From assembly GCA_010093685.1 (NCBI GenBank), contig MU006216.1, positions 199,065-263,064 of the forward strand: a stretch of 64,000 nucleotides of DNA, written 5' to 3'. The stretch is from Ophiobolus disseminans. Lineage: Eukaryota > Ascomycota > Dothideomycetes > Pleosporales > Phaeosphaeriaceae. Shown here piece after piece: positions 1-12,268 of this stretch (position 1 is its first letter; each line of letters opens with the position of its first letter). The position numbers were made by a program, and so were the translations under genes. A model generated the notes under the pieces. It was not told the origin of the DNA. It searched no databases and was given only the letters and a program-made list of their open reading frames with translations.

Positions 1-148
1 AGCATACCAAGCAGACGGACAGGTGAAGAGGGCAGTGGAGCTGATGGAGCACGTGGTCGCAGTTAAAGCGCGGGTTTTCCGAGACGACCATCCTTCGCGG
101 CTAGTATCAATAAGGGTGCTCGAAGACATGTATACACAGCTACGGTAG
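1..148 (+). CDS. C-terminal end of a TPR protein (partial, NLR / kinesin-light-chain type)
   Basis: An open frame enters from the left edge (codons start at base 2) and stops at 146-148. Its residues include AYQADGQVKRAVELMEHVV followed by a DHPSRLVSIRVLEDMY-type stretch. This spacing of YxxxGxxxxAxxLxexvV and DHPSrLxSxxxLa is typical of the last kinesin-light-chain-like TPR repeats that end fungal STAND/NLR-type proteins (NB-ARC or NACHT plus TPR). Only about 48 residues are visible, so the N-terminal domain cannot be seen and the NLR assignment is inference. It could equally be a TPR-only protein. The stop is followed by AT-rich noncoding DNA. Confidence 0.6.
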   Translation, partial: AYQADGQVKRAVELMEHVVAVKARVFRDDHPSRLVSIRVLEDMYTQLR

Positions 149-897
149 CAGTCCATTTGGACTTAATATAGTGGAGAGTATCTTTGCAGAGTTCAAATTA
201 GCAAGCGAATAGAAGCAACGCGAACTTATAAACTCTTCAACTTGAGGTGAGCTGATTGAAGTATAGAATACTAGGTAACGCCGCTTTTATATGTAGATAG
301 GACTAAGCTATATTAACATGTTGTTAAGCAATGTGCGACCATAGCGGGTACTTGGGTGGTACATAATATCGCTACCGCTAGCGGGAACGTTGGCCGACCC
401 GCACCAGCTACAGAGTTGTCAGCTTAAGCTGTGCTAGAGAAGTACCTTCTTGTACTGTGGAAAATCACGTGCCTAGGTCAGTTGCGCCTAACTAGATATG
501 TAAGACAGGGTGCCAAGGCTTTCGCTTACTGCGGGGTAGAACTGTGTCGCAGCTGTGTTCAGGGTGAAGCCGGTTTCGCTAGCGACTGTATTATTCACAC
601 AAGTGTCTGCAGCAATGCGGCGACGGCCACCTAACTTGGCCCACCACGACTGTCCAGAACTACCCCGGGAATTCCCCACCCTACAGTGTCGAGTCAGTCA
701 TGGCAGGAGGTTGACCGCCGCTGGAGGGCCAGTCGTCTTCTTCATCGTCGTCCTCGGTTCCAACCTCCTCATCCAGGAGGCCTACCAGCCGTGCTCGAAG
801 GCCACGCTTCTTGTTGCCCTTCTTCGTCGACCCTCTCTTCACATGCCCGTTCGGGCGGCGCTGGGAGTGGGGCGTGTATTGCTTATCGAAAACCTCT
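149..897. other. Intergenic, AT-rich then mixed; no gene seen
   Basis: Bases 150-370 are AT-rich with many TA steps, resembling degraded repeat DNA or the 3' flank of the truncated TPR gene. The rest is the 3' side of the RLI1 gene. The frames here are short, lack splice signals and resemble no family I know. Confidence 0.5.
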
Positions 898-2929
898 TCA
901 ACTATCATCCTCCAAGAAGAAGTAGTTCCCGCTCATCTTCTGCTCCTGGTCGAGCTGAGACTTGTCCTTGTTGATACGGGGCCGGTACGAGTTGGGGTCA
1001 CGACGGAAGGTGACGTCCAAGTTCTTGAGGAAGGAGTTGCAACCGGTGAGGAGGGATTCGGGCTTCCTGGCACGTGACTTGACACCAGGCTGTCCATCGA
1101 AGACAATGACGCGGTCGGCAAGATATGTGGCCATGATGAAATCGTGCTCGACGACAAATGCCGTCTTCTTAGCGTGCATGATGAATCGCTTGATGACACG
1201 AGAGGCGACAATACGCTGCTCGGAGTCGAGATACGCACTGGGTTCGTCGATGAGGTAAATGTCGGCTGGAATACCAAGAGCGAGAACGATGGCAACACGC
1301 TGCAACTCACCACCAGATAGGTTCTGAACCTCCTGATCGATAAAGTCGTCCATCTTCAGTGGCTTGTAGACATCGGTCTGGAACTGTGGGCTCAAGAAGG
1401 CAGCCTTGATCTTCTTGAAGAAGAGCTGTCGGACGGTTCCTGTGAACTTGGGCGTGATGGTTTGGGGCTTCATGCTGATGCTCATCTTGGGAATGGCTGT
1501 CTCACCATCGGGCTTTAGTGCACCCGCTAGCATCTTACAAAACGTCGTTTTGCCCGTGCCGTTCTCACCCATCATGACGATGATCTCAGAATCGGTAAAG
1601 GAGCCCGACTCGATGTTGAGGTTGAATCCGCCCAATGTCTTGGCCATGGCAGGGTAGGTGTAGTCGCGCGAATTGTCGTTCAGGTACTCGTCGCCAGCCT
1701 CTGCGATACGGAACTGCAGCGATTCTTCGCGGAAACGCAGATTCTCGGTGGGGATGTTGCCGTCGAGGAAGATGTTGATGCCCTCTCGCACGGATGCCGG
1801 AAGCGTGACGACACCGTAGACAGCTGGCTTTCCGTAAAGAACACAAATGAAGTCAGAGAGATAGTCTAAGACGGACAGATCATGCTCGACGACAATGACA
1901 TAATCATCAGGACGAAGCAGGGAGCGGATCCTACGGGCCGCGGCAAGACGCTGCTTGACATCGAGGAAGGAAGACGGCTCGTCGAACATGTACACGTCGG
2001 CCTGCTGGACACAGACAAGCGCAATGGCAAAACGCTGCAACTCTCCACCAGAGAGCAGCTTGACGTCACGGTCGAAAATGTGTCGCAGCTCTAGCTCGTC
2101 GATCATCTCATCGAGATTCTCCATTTGTGCGCGTGCTCCGATGAGCTTGCCCACAGATCGCTCGGTACCCTTGATGGCCTTGGGGATCTGGTCGACGTAC
2201 TGGGGCTTGACGACAGCCTTGAGGTTGTCTTCGAGGACCTTGGTGAAGTAGTCTGTGCACAGTTAGAGAGAGTCCCCGGCTTGGAGTGGTATGCCTTACT
2301 CTGAAGCTCAGATCCACGGAAGTACTTCAGAATCTCCTCCCAGTCCGGTGGGTTGTCGAAGCGCCCCAGGTTGGGCTTTAGCTTGCCGCTGAGGATCTTG
2401 AGCGCCGTGCTCTTGCCGATACCGTTTGTGCCGACCAGTCCCAGGACCTGGCCCGGACGGGGCATAGGCAGCCTGTGCAGCTTGAAGCTGTTCGCCGAGT
2501 AACGGTGGGTGACTTGCGTCTCGAGGTTGGTGGGCAAGTTGATGATGTTGATGGCGTCGAAGGGGCATTTCTTGGGGCAGATACCGCAGCCGATGCAGAG
2601 GCGCTCAGAGATGAAGGCGATCTTGGACGTGTTGTCGACCTCGATGCACAGCTTGCCCGTGCGGACGACGGGACACGATTTCTTGCATTCTTGCCTGCAT
2701 TTCTGGTGTTTGTTAGCGAGAGTGAAAATTATTGCGCAGGTCGCACTTGCCTTGGGCTTGCACTGTCACGTCCAACATCCTCACGTTAGCACTGCGAAAT
2801 TTGTGTGGAGGGGTAGCGGGGCATTGTGTACCTTGTCCGAGTTGACAATGGCAATACTGCGCACGTTAGTCTGAAGAGCCCCTACGAGGTCGGGGCGTGT
2901 TTGACATACCGGGTGAGCTTGTCAGACAT
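898..2929 (-). CDS. RLI1: ABCE1/RLI1 ribosome-recycling ATPase
   Basis: Iron-sulfur ABC ATPase that splits post-termination ribosomes and acts in initiation and ribosome export. Exons (minus strand): 2929-2910, 2856-2832, 2762-2751, 2702-2300, 2252-898. The start reads MSDKLTRIAIVNSDKCKPKK, matching the universal ABCE1 N-terminus. Two 4Fe-4S motifs follow (cysteines at about 16, 21, 25 and 29, then CIGCGICPKKCP). The first ABC domain has Walker A GTNGIGKST, signature LSGGELQR and Walker B DVYMFDEPSSFLD. The second has GENGTGKTT, LSGGELQR and DIYLIDEPSAYLD. The gene is split into very small 5' exons, one of 12 nt, and the intron at 2703-2750 appears to use a GC donor. The product is essential and highly conserved, so identity is certain; only the micro-exon boundaries are inferred. 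Divergent from CHD1. Confidence 0.96.
2703..2750 (-). other. GC-AG intron in RLI1
   Basis: On the minus strand the 12-nt exon TGCAAGCCCAAG is followed by gcaagt, and this 48-nt intron ends ctaacaaacaccag. Only a donor at GC restores the invariant CKPKKCRQEC iron-sulfur sequence. The nearby GT (two codons later) gives the wrong frame. AG|GCAAGT is the classical GC-donor consensus. Confidence 0.75.
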
Positions 2930-3037
2930 TTTGGCGGTGGCTCGGTAGTGAGGCAGCTGGTCAGAGGCGCAACCGCAGTGGAGGTGGAATTTGAGGGTTC
3001 GCAGTGCGCAGACGGACTCGAGCAGCGGCAGGCCGGG

Positions 3038-3045
3038 TTATATAA
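3038..3045 (-). promoter_or_regulatory. TATA box candidate for RLI1
   Basis: The self-complementary octamer TTATATAA lies about 110 bp upstream of the RLI1 ATG in the RLI1/CHD1 divergent promoter (2930-3828). It is about 790 bp from the CHD1 start, so RLI1 is the more likely user. The rest of this 900-bp interval is GC-rich near RLI1 and pyrimidine-rich (C/T tracts) near CHD1, as in many fungal housekeeping promoters. I see no gene in it. Confidence 0.4.
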
Positions 3046-3828
3046 GCGGACGCGGGCAGTGTGGCCACTCGTGACTGTGTGCAGTTGGACTCAGACGCGT
3101 GAAGAGTCAGCGCAGGGCAAAAAGAACCGTGGTAGAGACTCGAAAGCGGCGCCAGACTGACGTTGTGAGCATTCACGGCCACAGTAAGCGATTCTGGCGG
3201 GCGCTGATTGGCGCGGGTGAGGCTGTGCGCCAAGCCAGAGGCAATCGGTTCAGCCTTCTTCGCTCGCCCGGACGGCCCTTGGAGCCCCAGTCGACTTCAG
3301 GAACCTCCACACCATATCACGAACACGCACACGGCACCACCACACAAACCACCCCGCCGCCTGCAGTGGGGGTATCGTCAACATGGACTGTGAGTATACA
3401 TCCCTCTGACTCTGTTTCTGCACATTGCCGCTGCACACGCCTGCCGCTTCTGCTCGTGGCCGGCCTCGCCCAAGTCCATCTCTCCCATCACCACCTCGCG
3501 TCGGTGCATCCAGCAGCCCGTCTCCCGCCCCGAGTACGACCGTATACTGCGTCCCAGTCGCTTCTCCACGCCCTCTCTCGCCATATCTAGTCGCTCCGGG
3601 CCTCACCAGGCGCCCGTTGCTCCACCGCCCGACTTCCATCAAACATCCATCGACCGTCGACCTCCACCATCACGCCTCCATTGCCGAAGCCCTTTCCAAC
3701 GCTTCTACTCGCTTTGTGCTTCACCTGAGTCGCGTAAACTCGCTCTATCCAACGCACCCGGTCGCGCCCACCGAGGCTTCCGGACCATCGAAATACAGTG
3801 CTGACCATCTCTCCTAGCCACGTCCATC

Positions 3829-6800
3829 ATGATGCCCTCTCCTTCGGGTCATAGGGACTCCATACCATACACAAATGGGCATATATCACCTCTCGCGGTG
3901 CACGTGGCCCCTACGCATAGCCCTTCCCAACACAGCGACAGCGATCTGTCCGACGCCCGCGAGCCCGCCGCAGCAGAACCCTCGTCCGACATAGACGCGC
4001 CCGGGGAGGATGACGATGACGACGAGCCCATGGCAGCCGACTCAGATTCTTCGGCGGACGTGGATGCGGAAGGCGAGCCCGACGGAGACTATGACTCCGA
4101 TTCACCGCCATCTGAGCATGCACCGAGCAGTCGCGCCCAGAGCGTCTCGTCCCAGGAGTCGTCAAGACCCCTCAAGCGCAAGGCCAGTTCAGAAAAGGAC
4201 GACTATATGACACAGAATCCCGAGCTATATGGCTTGCGTCGCAGCGTAGGTGCGTCCAGTGGCTCGCGCACAACCATGCTAATGTCCGACCAGGGTCGTG
4301 CCCGCCTTCACCGTCGCATTGTAAGTAGCCTTGGCTTGATGAACCAGATGGACACTGACCCATTGCAGGTCGATAGTGACGACGAAGATGATGATTCAGG
4401 CTCCGACCAGCCCCGTAAGCGCCAGCGAACAGCCTCGCGCAAAAGTATGCCCATCCATGAAAAGTCCATCGTTCCTGTGCTAACCCATCACCGTAGCCTC
4501 GAACCAACCCACACCAATATACCACCCAGCCGGCTCTGATTCGGAATCGGACGGATACGTCAACGCGAAGAAGAACATCCCCACACGGAAGGAGCGCCAT
4601 CGACTGCACCTCGTAGCTGAAGGCCGCCTGCCCCCGTCACAAGCCGAAGTCCGGTTCTCTGCGCGGCGTTCTGCGCAGGTCACCAATTACAATGAGGAAG
4701 GCCAAGACTCTTTTGCGGAGTCAGAAGACGATGCGACGCCAAATTACTGGGCTACTGCAGAGGAAGACACCGGTCCCATCATCGACAAGATCCTCGACCA
4801 TCGGCCCAAGGACGGCACAGGTACTACATTTAACTTCAGTGACATGCATTCGCTAACTCTGTGTAGAGCTCGACTCTTTTCATGCCAACAAGAAAGACTT
4901 TGACTACCTGGTAAGCGCGCCCCATCAACCTGTGCCCAGCATGTTTCTGACTCAGGACCAATAGATCAAATGGCAAGACAAGGCCCACTACCACTCGACG
5001 TGGGAGGACTACCAGACAGCTGCCTCACACAAGGGCTGGCGAAAGCTGGACAACTACTACAAAGGCCCTGTTACGAGCGACATGTACTTCCACAGCCGCA
5101 AGAAGTACGAGCCCGAGGAATTTGAGCAGCACATGGTCGCGCGGGAAGCCGAGCGTGAGAGTCAGCTGGACTTCCATGTCGTCGAGCGTGTCATCGATTC
5201 GCGCAACGGCGAGGACGAGACAGAGTACTTTGTCAAATGTAAGCTCTCACCATCACAGCCCCTGATCGGATTACCTAACCATGTGCAGGGAAGGGCTTAA
5301 CATACGAGTTCTGCACTTGGGAGCCTGCTTCCCTTGTGAGCCGTCTATCGCAAACCGAGATTGACCGCTTCCTCGACCGCTCTTCCAACCGACCATCCTC
5401 CGACCTCCGCGAATCCAACCTCAATACTCGTCGCAAGTTTGTCAAGCTGGACGAGCAACCCGACTATATCAAGTATGGAAAGCTCAGGTCGTTCCAATTG
5501 CAAGGTGTAAACTTCCTTGCACACAACTGGTGCAGAGGCACCAACGTCATCCTGGCCGACGAGATGGGTCTTGGCAAGACTGTTCAAACTGTGGCTTTTA
5601 TGAATTGGCTGCGGCATGATCGGCAGCAGGACGGACCGTTTATATGTGTGGTGCCCCTGTCAACTATGCCAGCATGGGCCGATACCTTCAACAACTGGAC
5701 TCCTGATGTCAACTATGTCATCTATACCGGCAGAGAAGATGCGCGGAGCACCATTCGCGACAAGGAGCTGCTTGTCGATGGCAACCCGAAAAAGATCAAG
5801 TTCAATGTACTGTTGACTACATATGAGTATGTCCTTGCGGACTGGCAGTTCCTCTCCAGTATCAAGTGGCAGTTCCTTGCCGTCGATGAGGCGCATCGCT
5901 TGAAGAACCGCGAGTCGCAGTTGTACGAGAGGCTTCTACAGTTCAATGCCCCGAGTCGTCTCCTCATTACTGGTACTCCAATTCAGAACACTCTCGGCGA
6001 ACTCTCGGCTCTGATGGATTTTCTCATGCCTGGCAAGATCAAAGTGGATGAGGAGGTTGACCTTGCTTCGGAGGGTGCCAGCCACAAGCTAGCTGAGTTG
6101 AGCGACGCTATCCAACCGTACATGATCCGGCGCACAAAGGAAAAGGTCGAGAATGACCTGCCTCCAAAGTCGGAGAAGATCCTTCGTGTTGAGCTGTCAG
6201 ATATCCAGCTCGAGTACTACAAAAACATCCTGACTAGGAACTACGAAGCACTCAACGAGGGTGGTACCGGCCACAAGCAATCCTTGCTGAATATCGTCAT
6301 GGAGCTGAAGAAAGCCAGCAACCACGCACTGCTCTTCCCCAACGCCGAGTCCAGGTTTCTCAAAGAGAACGCCACCAAGGACGAGACCCTCAAGGCTCTC
6401 ATCACCACTAGTGGAAAGATGATGCTGCTCGATCGCCTTCTCACCAAGCTAAAGGCAGACGGTCATCGCGTTCTCATCTTCAGTCAGATGGTTCACATGT
6501 TGGACATCCTCACCGACTACCTCAAACTACGCAACTATACCTACCAGCGTCTTGATGGTACAGTTCCTGCAAGTGACAGGAAGATTGCCATTGATCACTT
6601 CAATGCTCCTGGTAGCGACGACTACTGCTTTCTTCTCTCGACTCGAGCCGGCGGTCTCGGCATCAACTTGATGACGGCGGACACAGTTGTTATCTTCGAC
6701 TCAGATTGGAACCCTCAAGCCGATCTTCAAGCAATGGCACGAGCTCATCGCATTGGGCAGCAGAAGCCAGTCAGCGTATACCGTTTAGTCTCCAAGGATA

Positions 6801-8925
6801 CCATTGAGGAGGAAATTCTCGAGCGAGCTCGCAACAAGCGCATGCTTGAGTTCATCACCATCCAGCGCGGTGTGACAGACCGTCAGCAGAAGGAGCTCAA
6901 TGACAAGATGAGCCGCGCTGCTGCAGAACCGAACTCTGCAGATGACATCAACAACATCCTCAAGCGCCGAGGACAGAAGATGTTCGAGCAGTCTGGTAAT
7001 CAGAAAAAGCTTGAGGATCTGGATATTGACGCTGTGCTTGAGAACGCCGAAGAACACAAGACGGAGCAAGCGGCAGGTCTCACATCCGATGGTGGCGCCG
7101 AGTTCCTCAAGAACTTCGAATACACCGATGTCAAGATCGACCTCGAGTGGGATGATATCATTCCGAAAGAGGACCTTGAAGTCGTCAAAGCCGAGATCCA
7201 GCAACGCCGAGAGGAAGAAGAGACTCAAAAACTTCTCGACGAGAGCGCTCCGCGCAAGCGCAAAGCAGCGGCGGCGAGTGCACGCGAGCAACGAGCTGCT
7301 AAGAAGCGTGCAATGGAGGCGTCAAAAGACATTGAAGTTGACGATGACGAGCCGTCTGAGGACGACAACGTCAAACGCGATCCGAAACGTCCGCTTAACA
7401 CGAAAGAGACTCGCAATCTCATCCGTGCGTTCGAACGCTACGGCTCAATCGAAGAGCGTGGCGATGAGATGCTCCGTGCTGCGAAGCTTGTCGGTCGTGA
7501 TATGGAGGTCGTCAAGGCCACATTAAACGAGGTCATCACTAAGAGTCAGGACCTTGTAAAGCAAGAGCAGACGAGACTCAAGAACCTGGAGGCTGAAGCC
7601 AACCGAGTGATCACCAAGAAAGACAAGAAGGCCGTTCTCTTTGACTACGGTCAAGTTAAGAAGCTCAACGCTGAAACCATCATCGACCGGCCTATTGAAA
7701 TGCGAATCCTGAGAGAGGCCATCGAAGCTGTCGCCGACTGGCACAATTTCCGCATTGCAGATGCCATCAAGCCCGCAAGCTACTCCTGCCCTTGGGGAGC
7801 TCGAGAAGACGGCATGCTCTGCATTGGCATCAAGCGTCACGGATATGGCGCGTGGGTCCAGATTCGGGACGATCCAGAGCTTGGTCTAACCAACAAGTTC
7901 TACCTCGAGGAGCACCGAGTCGATAAGAAGGAGGAGCGCAACAAGGGCGATGAAAAGAATGCCAAGTCACCTGGCGCGGTCCACTTGGTGCGACGAGCGA
8001 ACTATCTGTTGACAGTGTTGAAAGACAAGGCTGGTGTTGACCCGAATGCAAAGCGTCTCATGGAGAATCATCACCGCAATAACAAGAAGCATCATCTCAG
8101 CATGGCCCGTCGACAGGACAAAGCATCGAGTGTATCTGCTAGCCCTGCACCAACCAACCAAGCGCGCAAGGTCGTTTCTCGCGAGACAGACCGGCCAGTA
8201 CAGCGCGCGCACAGCAACAGCGAGAGCCGGCATGTTGAGAGCCGACCTGACAGCCGCCAGTACGACCGCGGTGGTCATGATCGCCCTAGGCATAGCGACC
8301 AGTACAGGCCTGCCGACTCCCATCGCAACAAGGATCATCGCCACGATCGCAGTAACATTGATCGTCGGCCCCAGCATTCTGAGCGGAACGGTACTCCAGA
8401 GATTCGGCGCAAGATTAGCGGCGACATTGACAAATCGCGACCCAAAGACGACCGAGCTCGTATTCCTGAGGAGCGACCTCGCGCTCCTAGCCAAACCCAT
8501 ATCCCCAACCGCAGTGTTGACACAACTCCCAAGCCAAACAAGGAGAAGAAGCCTGATGACTTCCTGGAGCGTAGGCTTCGACCTGTGCGCGACAATCTCA
8601 GTCGCCTTAAAAAGGCGACACCGAAGAACTATCCACAGAAGGAGGCCATGGTGAAGATACTGAAGGTCGAACTGATCGCAATCGGCAACTACATCCGCGC
8701 CGAGACTCGCGACAATGACGAGCTAGAGGAGCGCTTGTGGTGAGTACCTGCTCTGTCCTTTGATTGTCGCGTAAGCTAATTGTCTATAGGGCCTATACAG
8801 TTAACAACTACTGGCCTCGTCAAAGCGTTACTGTCCCCGCGATCAAGGGCATGTATCAGAAGATGTTGCAGTCGGAGATGAACGGCAAGCAGTCGTCGAG
8901 CGCGCAGGCGACCAACGGAGCTTGA
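3829..8925 (+). CDS. CHD1: Chromodomain-helicase CHD1, chromatin remodeller
   Basis: ATP-dependent nucleosome-spacing remodeller acting on transcribed chromatin. Exons: 3829-4320, 4369-4444, 4497-4820, 4867-4910, 4965-5238, 5289-8739, 8790-8925, giving 1598 residues. Order: acidic Ser/Asp-rich N-terminus; two chromodomains (DYLIKWQDKAHYHSTWEDY, then EYFVKWKGLTYEFCTWEP); SNF2 helicase with Walker A DEMGLGKTVQTV and DEAHRLKN box; C-terminal helicase lobe (LLSTRAGGLGINL, RAHRIGQ); SANT/SLIDE-like region; basic Ser/His/Arg-rich linker; and the C-terminal CHD1 helical (DUF4208) domain around DDFLERRLRPVRDNLSRL. The chromodomains are split by introns, and the splice joins are fixed by the conserved Trp codons. 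The first intron (48 nt) has no stop and is a multiple of three, so its removal is not forced by the frame. Confidence 0.95.
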
Positions 8926-9888
8926 GTTTGAGGCGACTCGAAACACGCAATCACATATATATAACCGCATCATACAGGCGTTTCTCAGATTTTAGGGTGG
9001 CATACAGGGTCATTTTGTGCTGGCATAGCGTTGGTGTTCGGGCTCGATTGGACTACTCCTCGTATGACTAGTCCCGGGCAGTGTCTGTTTTTCATGTTTT
9101 TGTTTGCATAGATCGCGCTGCGGTCAAGGTGCGTTTCAATGGGTTTTTCATCACATTGCACAGGGCGGCGCATAAGCGGACCAAAACATGGCGGTAGTGT
9201 TGAACGAACTTGATAACGAGCGTGCCAGGGGGATGAGCAGTGGTGTGCGGTGAGCGAGTCAGCCATCGTTAGCAGTAGTTTTCGGTGTGTAGACCAAGCA
9301 TGACTATGCTGGAATTGACAATGAAGAAGCTACACACTCTTCACATATTTTCAACACACATACTTGACGGATATTGCATAGGCTCAGTACATGCATAGAA
9401 ACAGAGGTCACACGAGCACTTGCAGGTTCTGCAGAAGTCGATCCTTCTGATACTGCACCCGCTTTTGGTCTCCCAACGATCCACTGTGGCTTGTGAATCT
9501 TCCAAATAGCGCAACCACAACTGTAGGAATGTTTGAGTGCAGCTTAGGTAGCAAACAGCCTGACCGTATTCCAGGTCACACGAGCTATTACCTCTCCACT
9601 CCAGTCGCATCTGGCTCTTCCCCACAGTCGTGTGGGTGTGTGGACACGGGAGACCGTCCGGCGACCATCTAGCGTGGCGTCGGGAAGGGTCGAGTGACGT
9701 CCAATGACAGGGGTGCAAAGGGCACGTTGCTCCAGTTGGTTCTTTCTCTCGCGCGCCTGAACTTGGTTCGGCGCCATCACGGTACCGAGTGCACTGGGGA
9801 TATACAGACGTGTGATTCCCACTGTGCGAAATTATTCCTCGTCCAAGTGTGCGCTTCTGGAGTGACTGTGGGAGCAGCATTCTCCACC
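8926..9888. other. Intergenic: CHD1 3' flank and PPN1 promoter
   Basis: Nearly 1 kb between two genes on the same strand. The first part is a T-rich 3' flank with TATATATA at about 8956. The second part is C/T-rich toward the PPN1 start. A minus-strand open frame (9341-9880) has biased cysteine and histidine content and no family resemblance; I regard it as chance. Confidence 0.5.
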
Positions 9889-12268
9889 ATGCTGCAACGA
9901 GGCGCTCTCATCTGCGGGCTGCTGCTTTGGGGAAGCGCAGTTGCTGCCCCGCCGAGCGCCAGTCGCGGCTCTGGAGCGAGTGAAGGCGGCAGCACAGCAG
10001 CAAAGGACCGCCGGCTAACAGGGAAATTCTTGCATATTACCGGTAAGTCTGAAGTTTGCTCCACGTGCATGCCATCTCGACGCTGACGAGATAACCCCAG
10101 ATCTCCACCCAGATCCGCACTACAAGACATACTCGAGCACCACGTCAGAAGCAGCATGCCATCGCCAAAACGGGCCTGCAGGCGTGTACGGCGCAGAAAC
10201 ATCGGGCTGCGACTCGCCCTATTCTCTCATTAACCAGACCTTCCAATGGATCCACGACAACATCAAGGACGACATCGACTTCGTCATATGGACCGGCGAC
10301 TCGGCGCGGCACGACAACGACGAAGCGCTCCCACGAACACCGAAAGAAGTAATCCGCGAGAACGAGTACATAGTCTCAAAGTTTGGAGAGGTCTTTGGAG
10401 ACGACGAGGACAAGCATGGACGCGTGCACGACTGGGCCATACCGATAGTACCCACATTTGGCAATAACGATGTCATGCCCCACAATATTTTCTTGGAGGG
10501 GCCGAACCGCTGGACGAAGAAGTACCTGGAGATCTGGAGGGGCTTCATACCCGAGGAGCAGAGGCATCAGTTCCAGCAGGGCGGGTGGTTCACCGTCGAT
10601 GTGATACCCAGCAAGTTGGCCGTCATTAGCTTGAACACCATGTAAGCCACAGTCACACCCAACACTCCACAATGCAGAGAAGCTGACAGTCTGCACAGCT
10701 ACTTCTTCTCGTCCAACTCCGCCGCCGACGGCTGCGCGAACAAGCGTGAACCCGGCTATGAACACATGGAGTGGCTGCGCATCCAGCTCCAGATTTTACG
10801 CGACCGTGGCATGAAGGCGATCCTCATTGGCCATGTCCCACCGGCGCGCGTCGATAGTAAAGAGAGTTGGGACGAGACGTGCTGGCAGAAGTACACACTG
10901 TGGCAACGGCAGTTCCGAGATGTTATCGTAGGAGGCCTGTACGGACACATGAATATCGACCACTTCATGCTACAAGACTTTGCCCAGATCAGCAAGGATG
11001 CCGAAAGGGGCAGGATGTCCAGCGACAGTGATACGAGCAGTGATGAACACGGCAAGATTGGATTGTACGAGGATGGCGAAATAACGGTTGCTTCGGCGTC
11101 GGACTACCTGCGTGATTTGAGAGAGGCGTGGGCCCAGCTACCCGCGCCACCGACAAAGTCGAAGAAGAATTCCGGCTCGAAATCGGTTGATTCATACGAG
11201 GACGAGGACGATGAAGAGTCGAATGCATGGAATGGACCCATGTCTGAGATCTTGCAGCGGCTGAGCAAGGGGAAGCCTGACAAGAGCAAGAGGAAGAAGT
11301 ACCTGGAAGAGATTGGCGGCAAATTCGCAGAACGCTACAGCATCACGCACGTCGCACCCAGCGTTGTCCCGAACTACTTTCCCACCCTCCGCATCATTGA
11401 ATACAACATCACCGGACTAGAAAACACACATCTTCCCTCGCGACATTCCAGATCAACAGGCTCTTTTGCTTCAGCATCACCGCAAAAGATCATCAATTGC
11501 GCAGAAGATATAGACGATGACGCGTATGTACAAGACGTCGAAGCAGAGAAAAAGAAGAAGAAGAAGAAGCCCAAAGGTCCACGGAAATACAAATTCAAAG
11601 TCCCAAACGGCCCCTCCAAGTCCTCTCCCCCAGGCCCCGCATACTCGCCCCAAACCTTCACATTCACACGCTACACCCAGTACTTTGCGAACCTAACACG
11701 CATCAACAACGACTTTGTCGAACTCGACAGCAACCCCGTCACTCCCCGCGAGCACTCCGCGCAAACAATCTTCGGCCTGAACGTCACCTCCTCCGGCCAC
11801 ATCGACCCCGCCGGCTGGAAAGAAGGCAAACACGGCAAACACCAGGGCAAGAAACCACGCGAGAAACCCCACCCCAAGGACTTTGTGTATGAAGTCGAAT
11901 ACGACACAAGTAAAGATGGGAAGTTTCCTGACCTCACGGTAAGAAGGTGGGTTGAGTATGCGCATAGGATTGGGCGGAGTGGCGCGAAAGCTAAGGATTT
12001 GGAATATGTCGAGGATGGAGATGGTGATGGAGGTGATGGCGAGGATGGAGGGGATGGTGTAGACGAGGCAGGCAAGAAACACAAGAAAAAACACAAGAAG
12101 CACAAGAAGAAGCACCACAAAGCCTCGCGGGAATGGTACACGTTCGTGCGCCGCGCATTTGTCGGGACGATGGACCCACATGAGATTAAGCAGGTTTTTG
12201 GCGCGGTGGAAGACTATGAAGATGGAGAGGATAGAGAAGCGGACGTGTGGGAGGGGGTGGAGTTGTGA
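9889..12268 (+). CDS. PPN1: Endopolyphosphatase (vacuolar polyP hydrolase)
   Basis: Cleaves long-chain inorganic polyphosphate, normally in the vacuole lumen. Exons 9889-10042, 10101-10641, 10699-12268; 754 residues. The N-terminus (MLQRGALICGLLLWGSAVAA) is a signal peptide or signal anchor. Metallophosphatase motifs are in order: FLHITDLHPDP, WTGDSARHDND, TFGNNDVMPHN, LIGHVPP, and GLYGHMNIDHF. The DLHPD triad is split by the first intron, which supports the splice. The second half has acidic and lysine-rich inserts: a poly-Lys run near 11553 and a Lys/His tract at 12073-12120. The order of metal motifs, length and N-terminal anchor match Ppn1 family proteins. Yeast Ppn1 matures by proteolysis; that cannot be read here. 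Confidence 0.92.

Noticed and set aside
4172..4609. Minus-strand frame opposite CHD1 exons
   Set aside because: It is the shadow of the conserved plus-strand coding sequence and its introns.
9341..9880. 179-codon minus-strand frame upstream of endopolyphosphatase
   Set aside because: Composition is random (Cys/His/Trp-rich), with no motif or neighbouring exon. It overlaps the PPN1 promoter.
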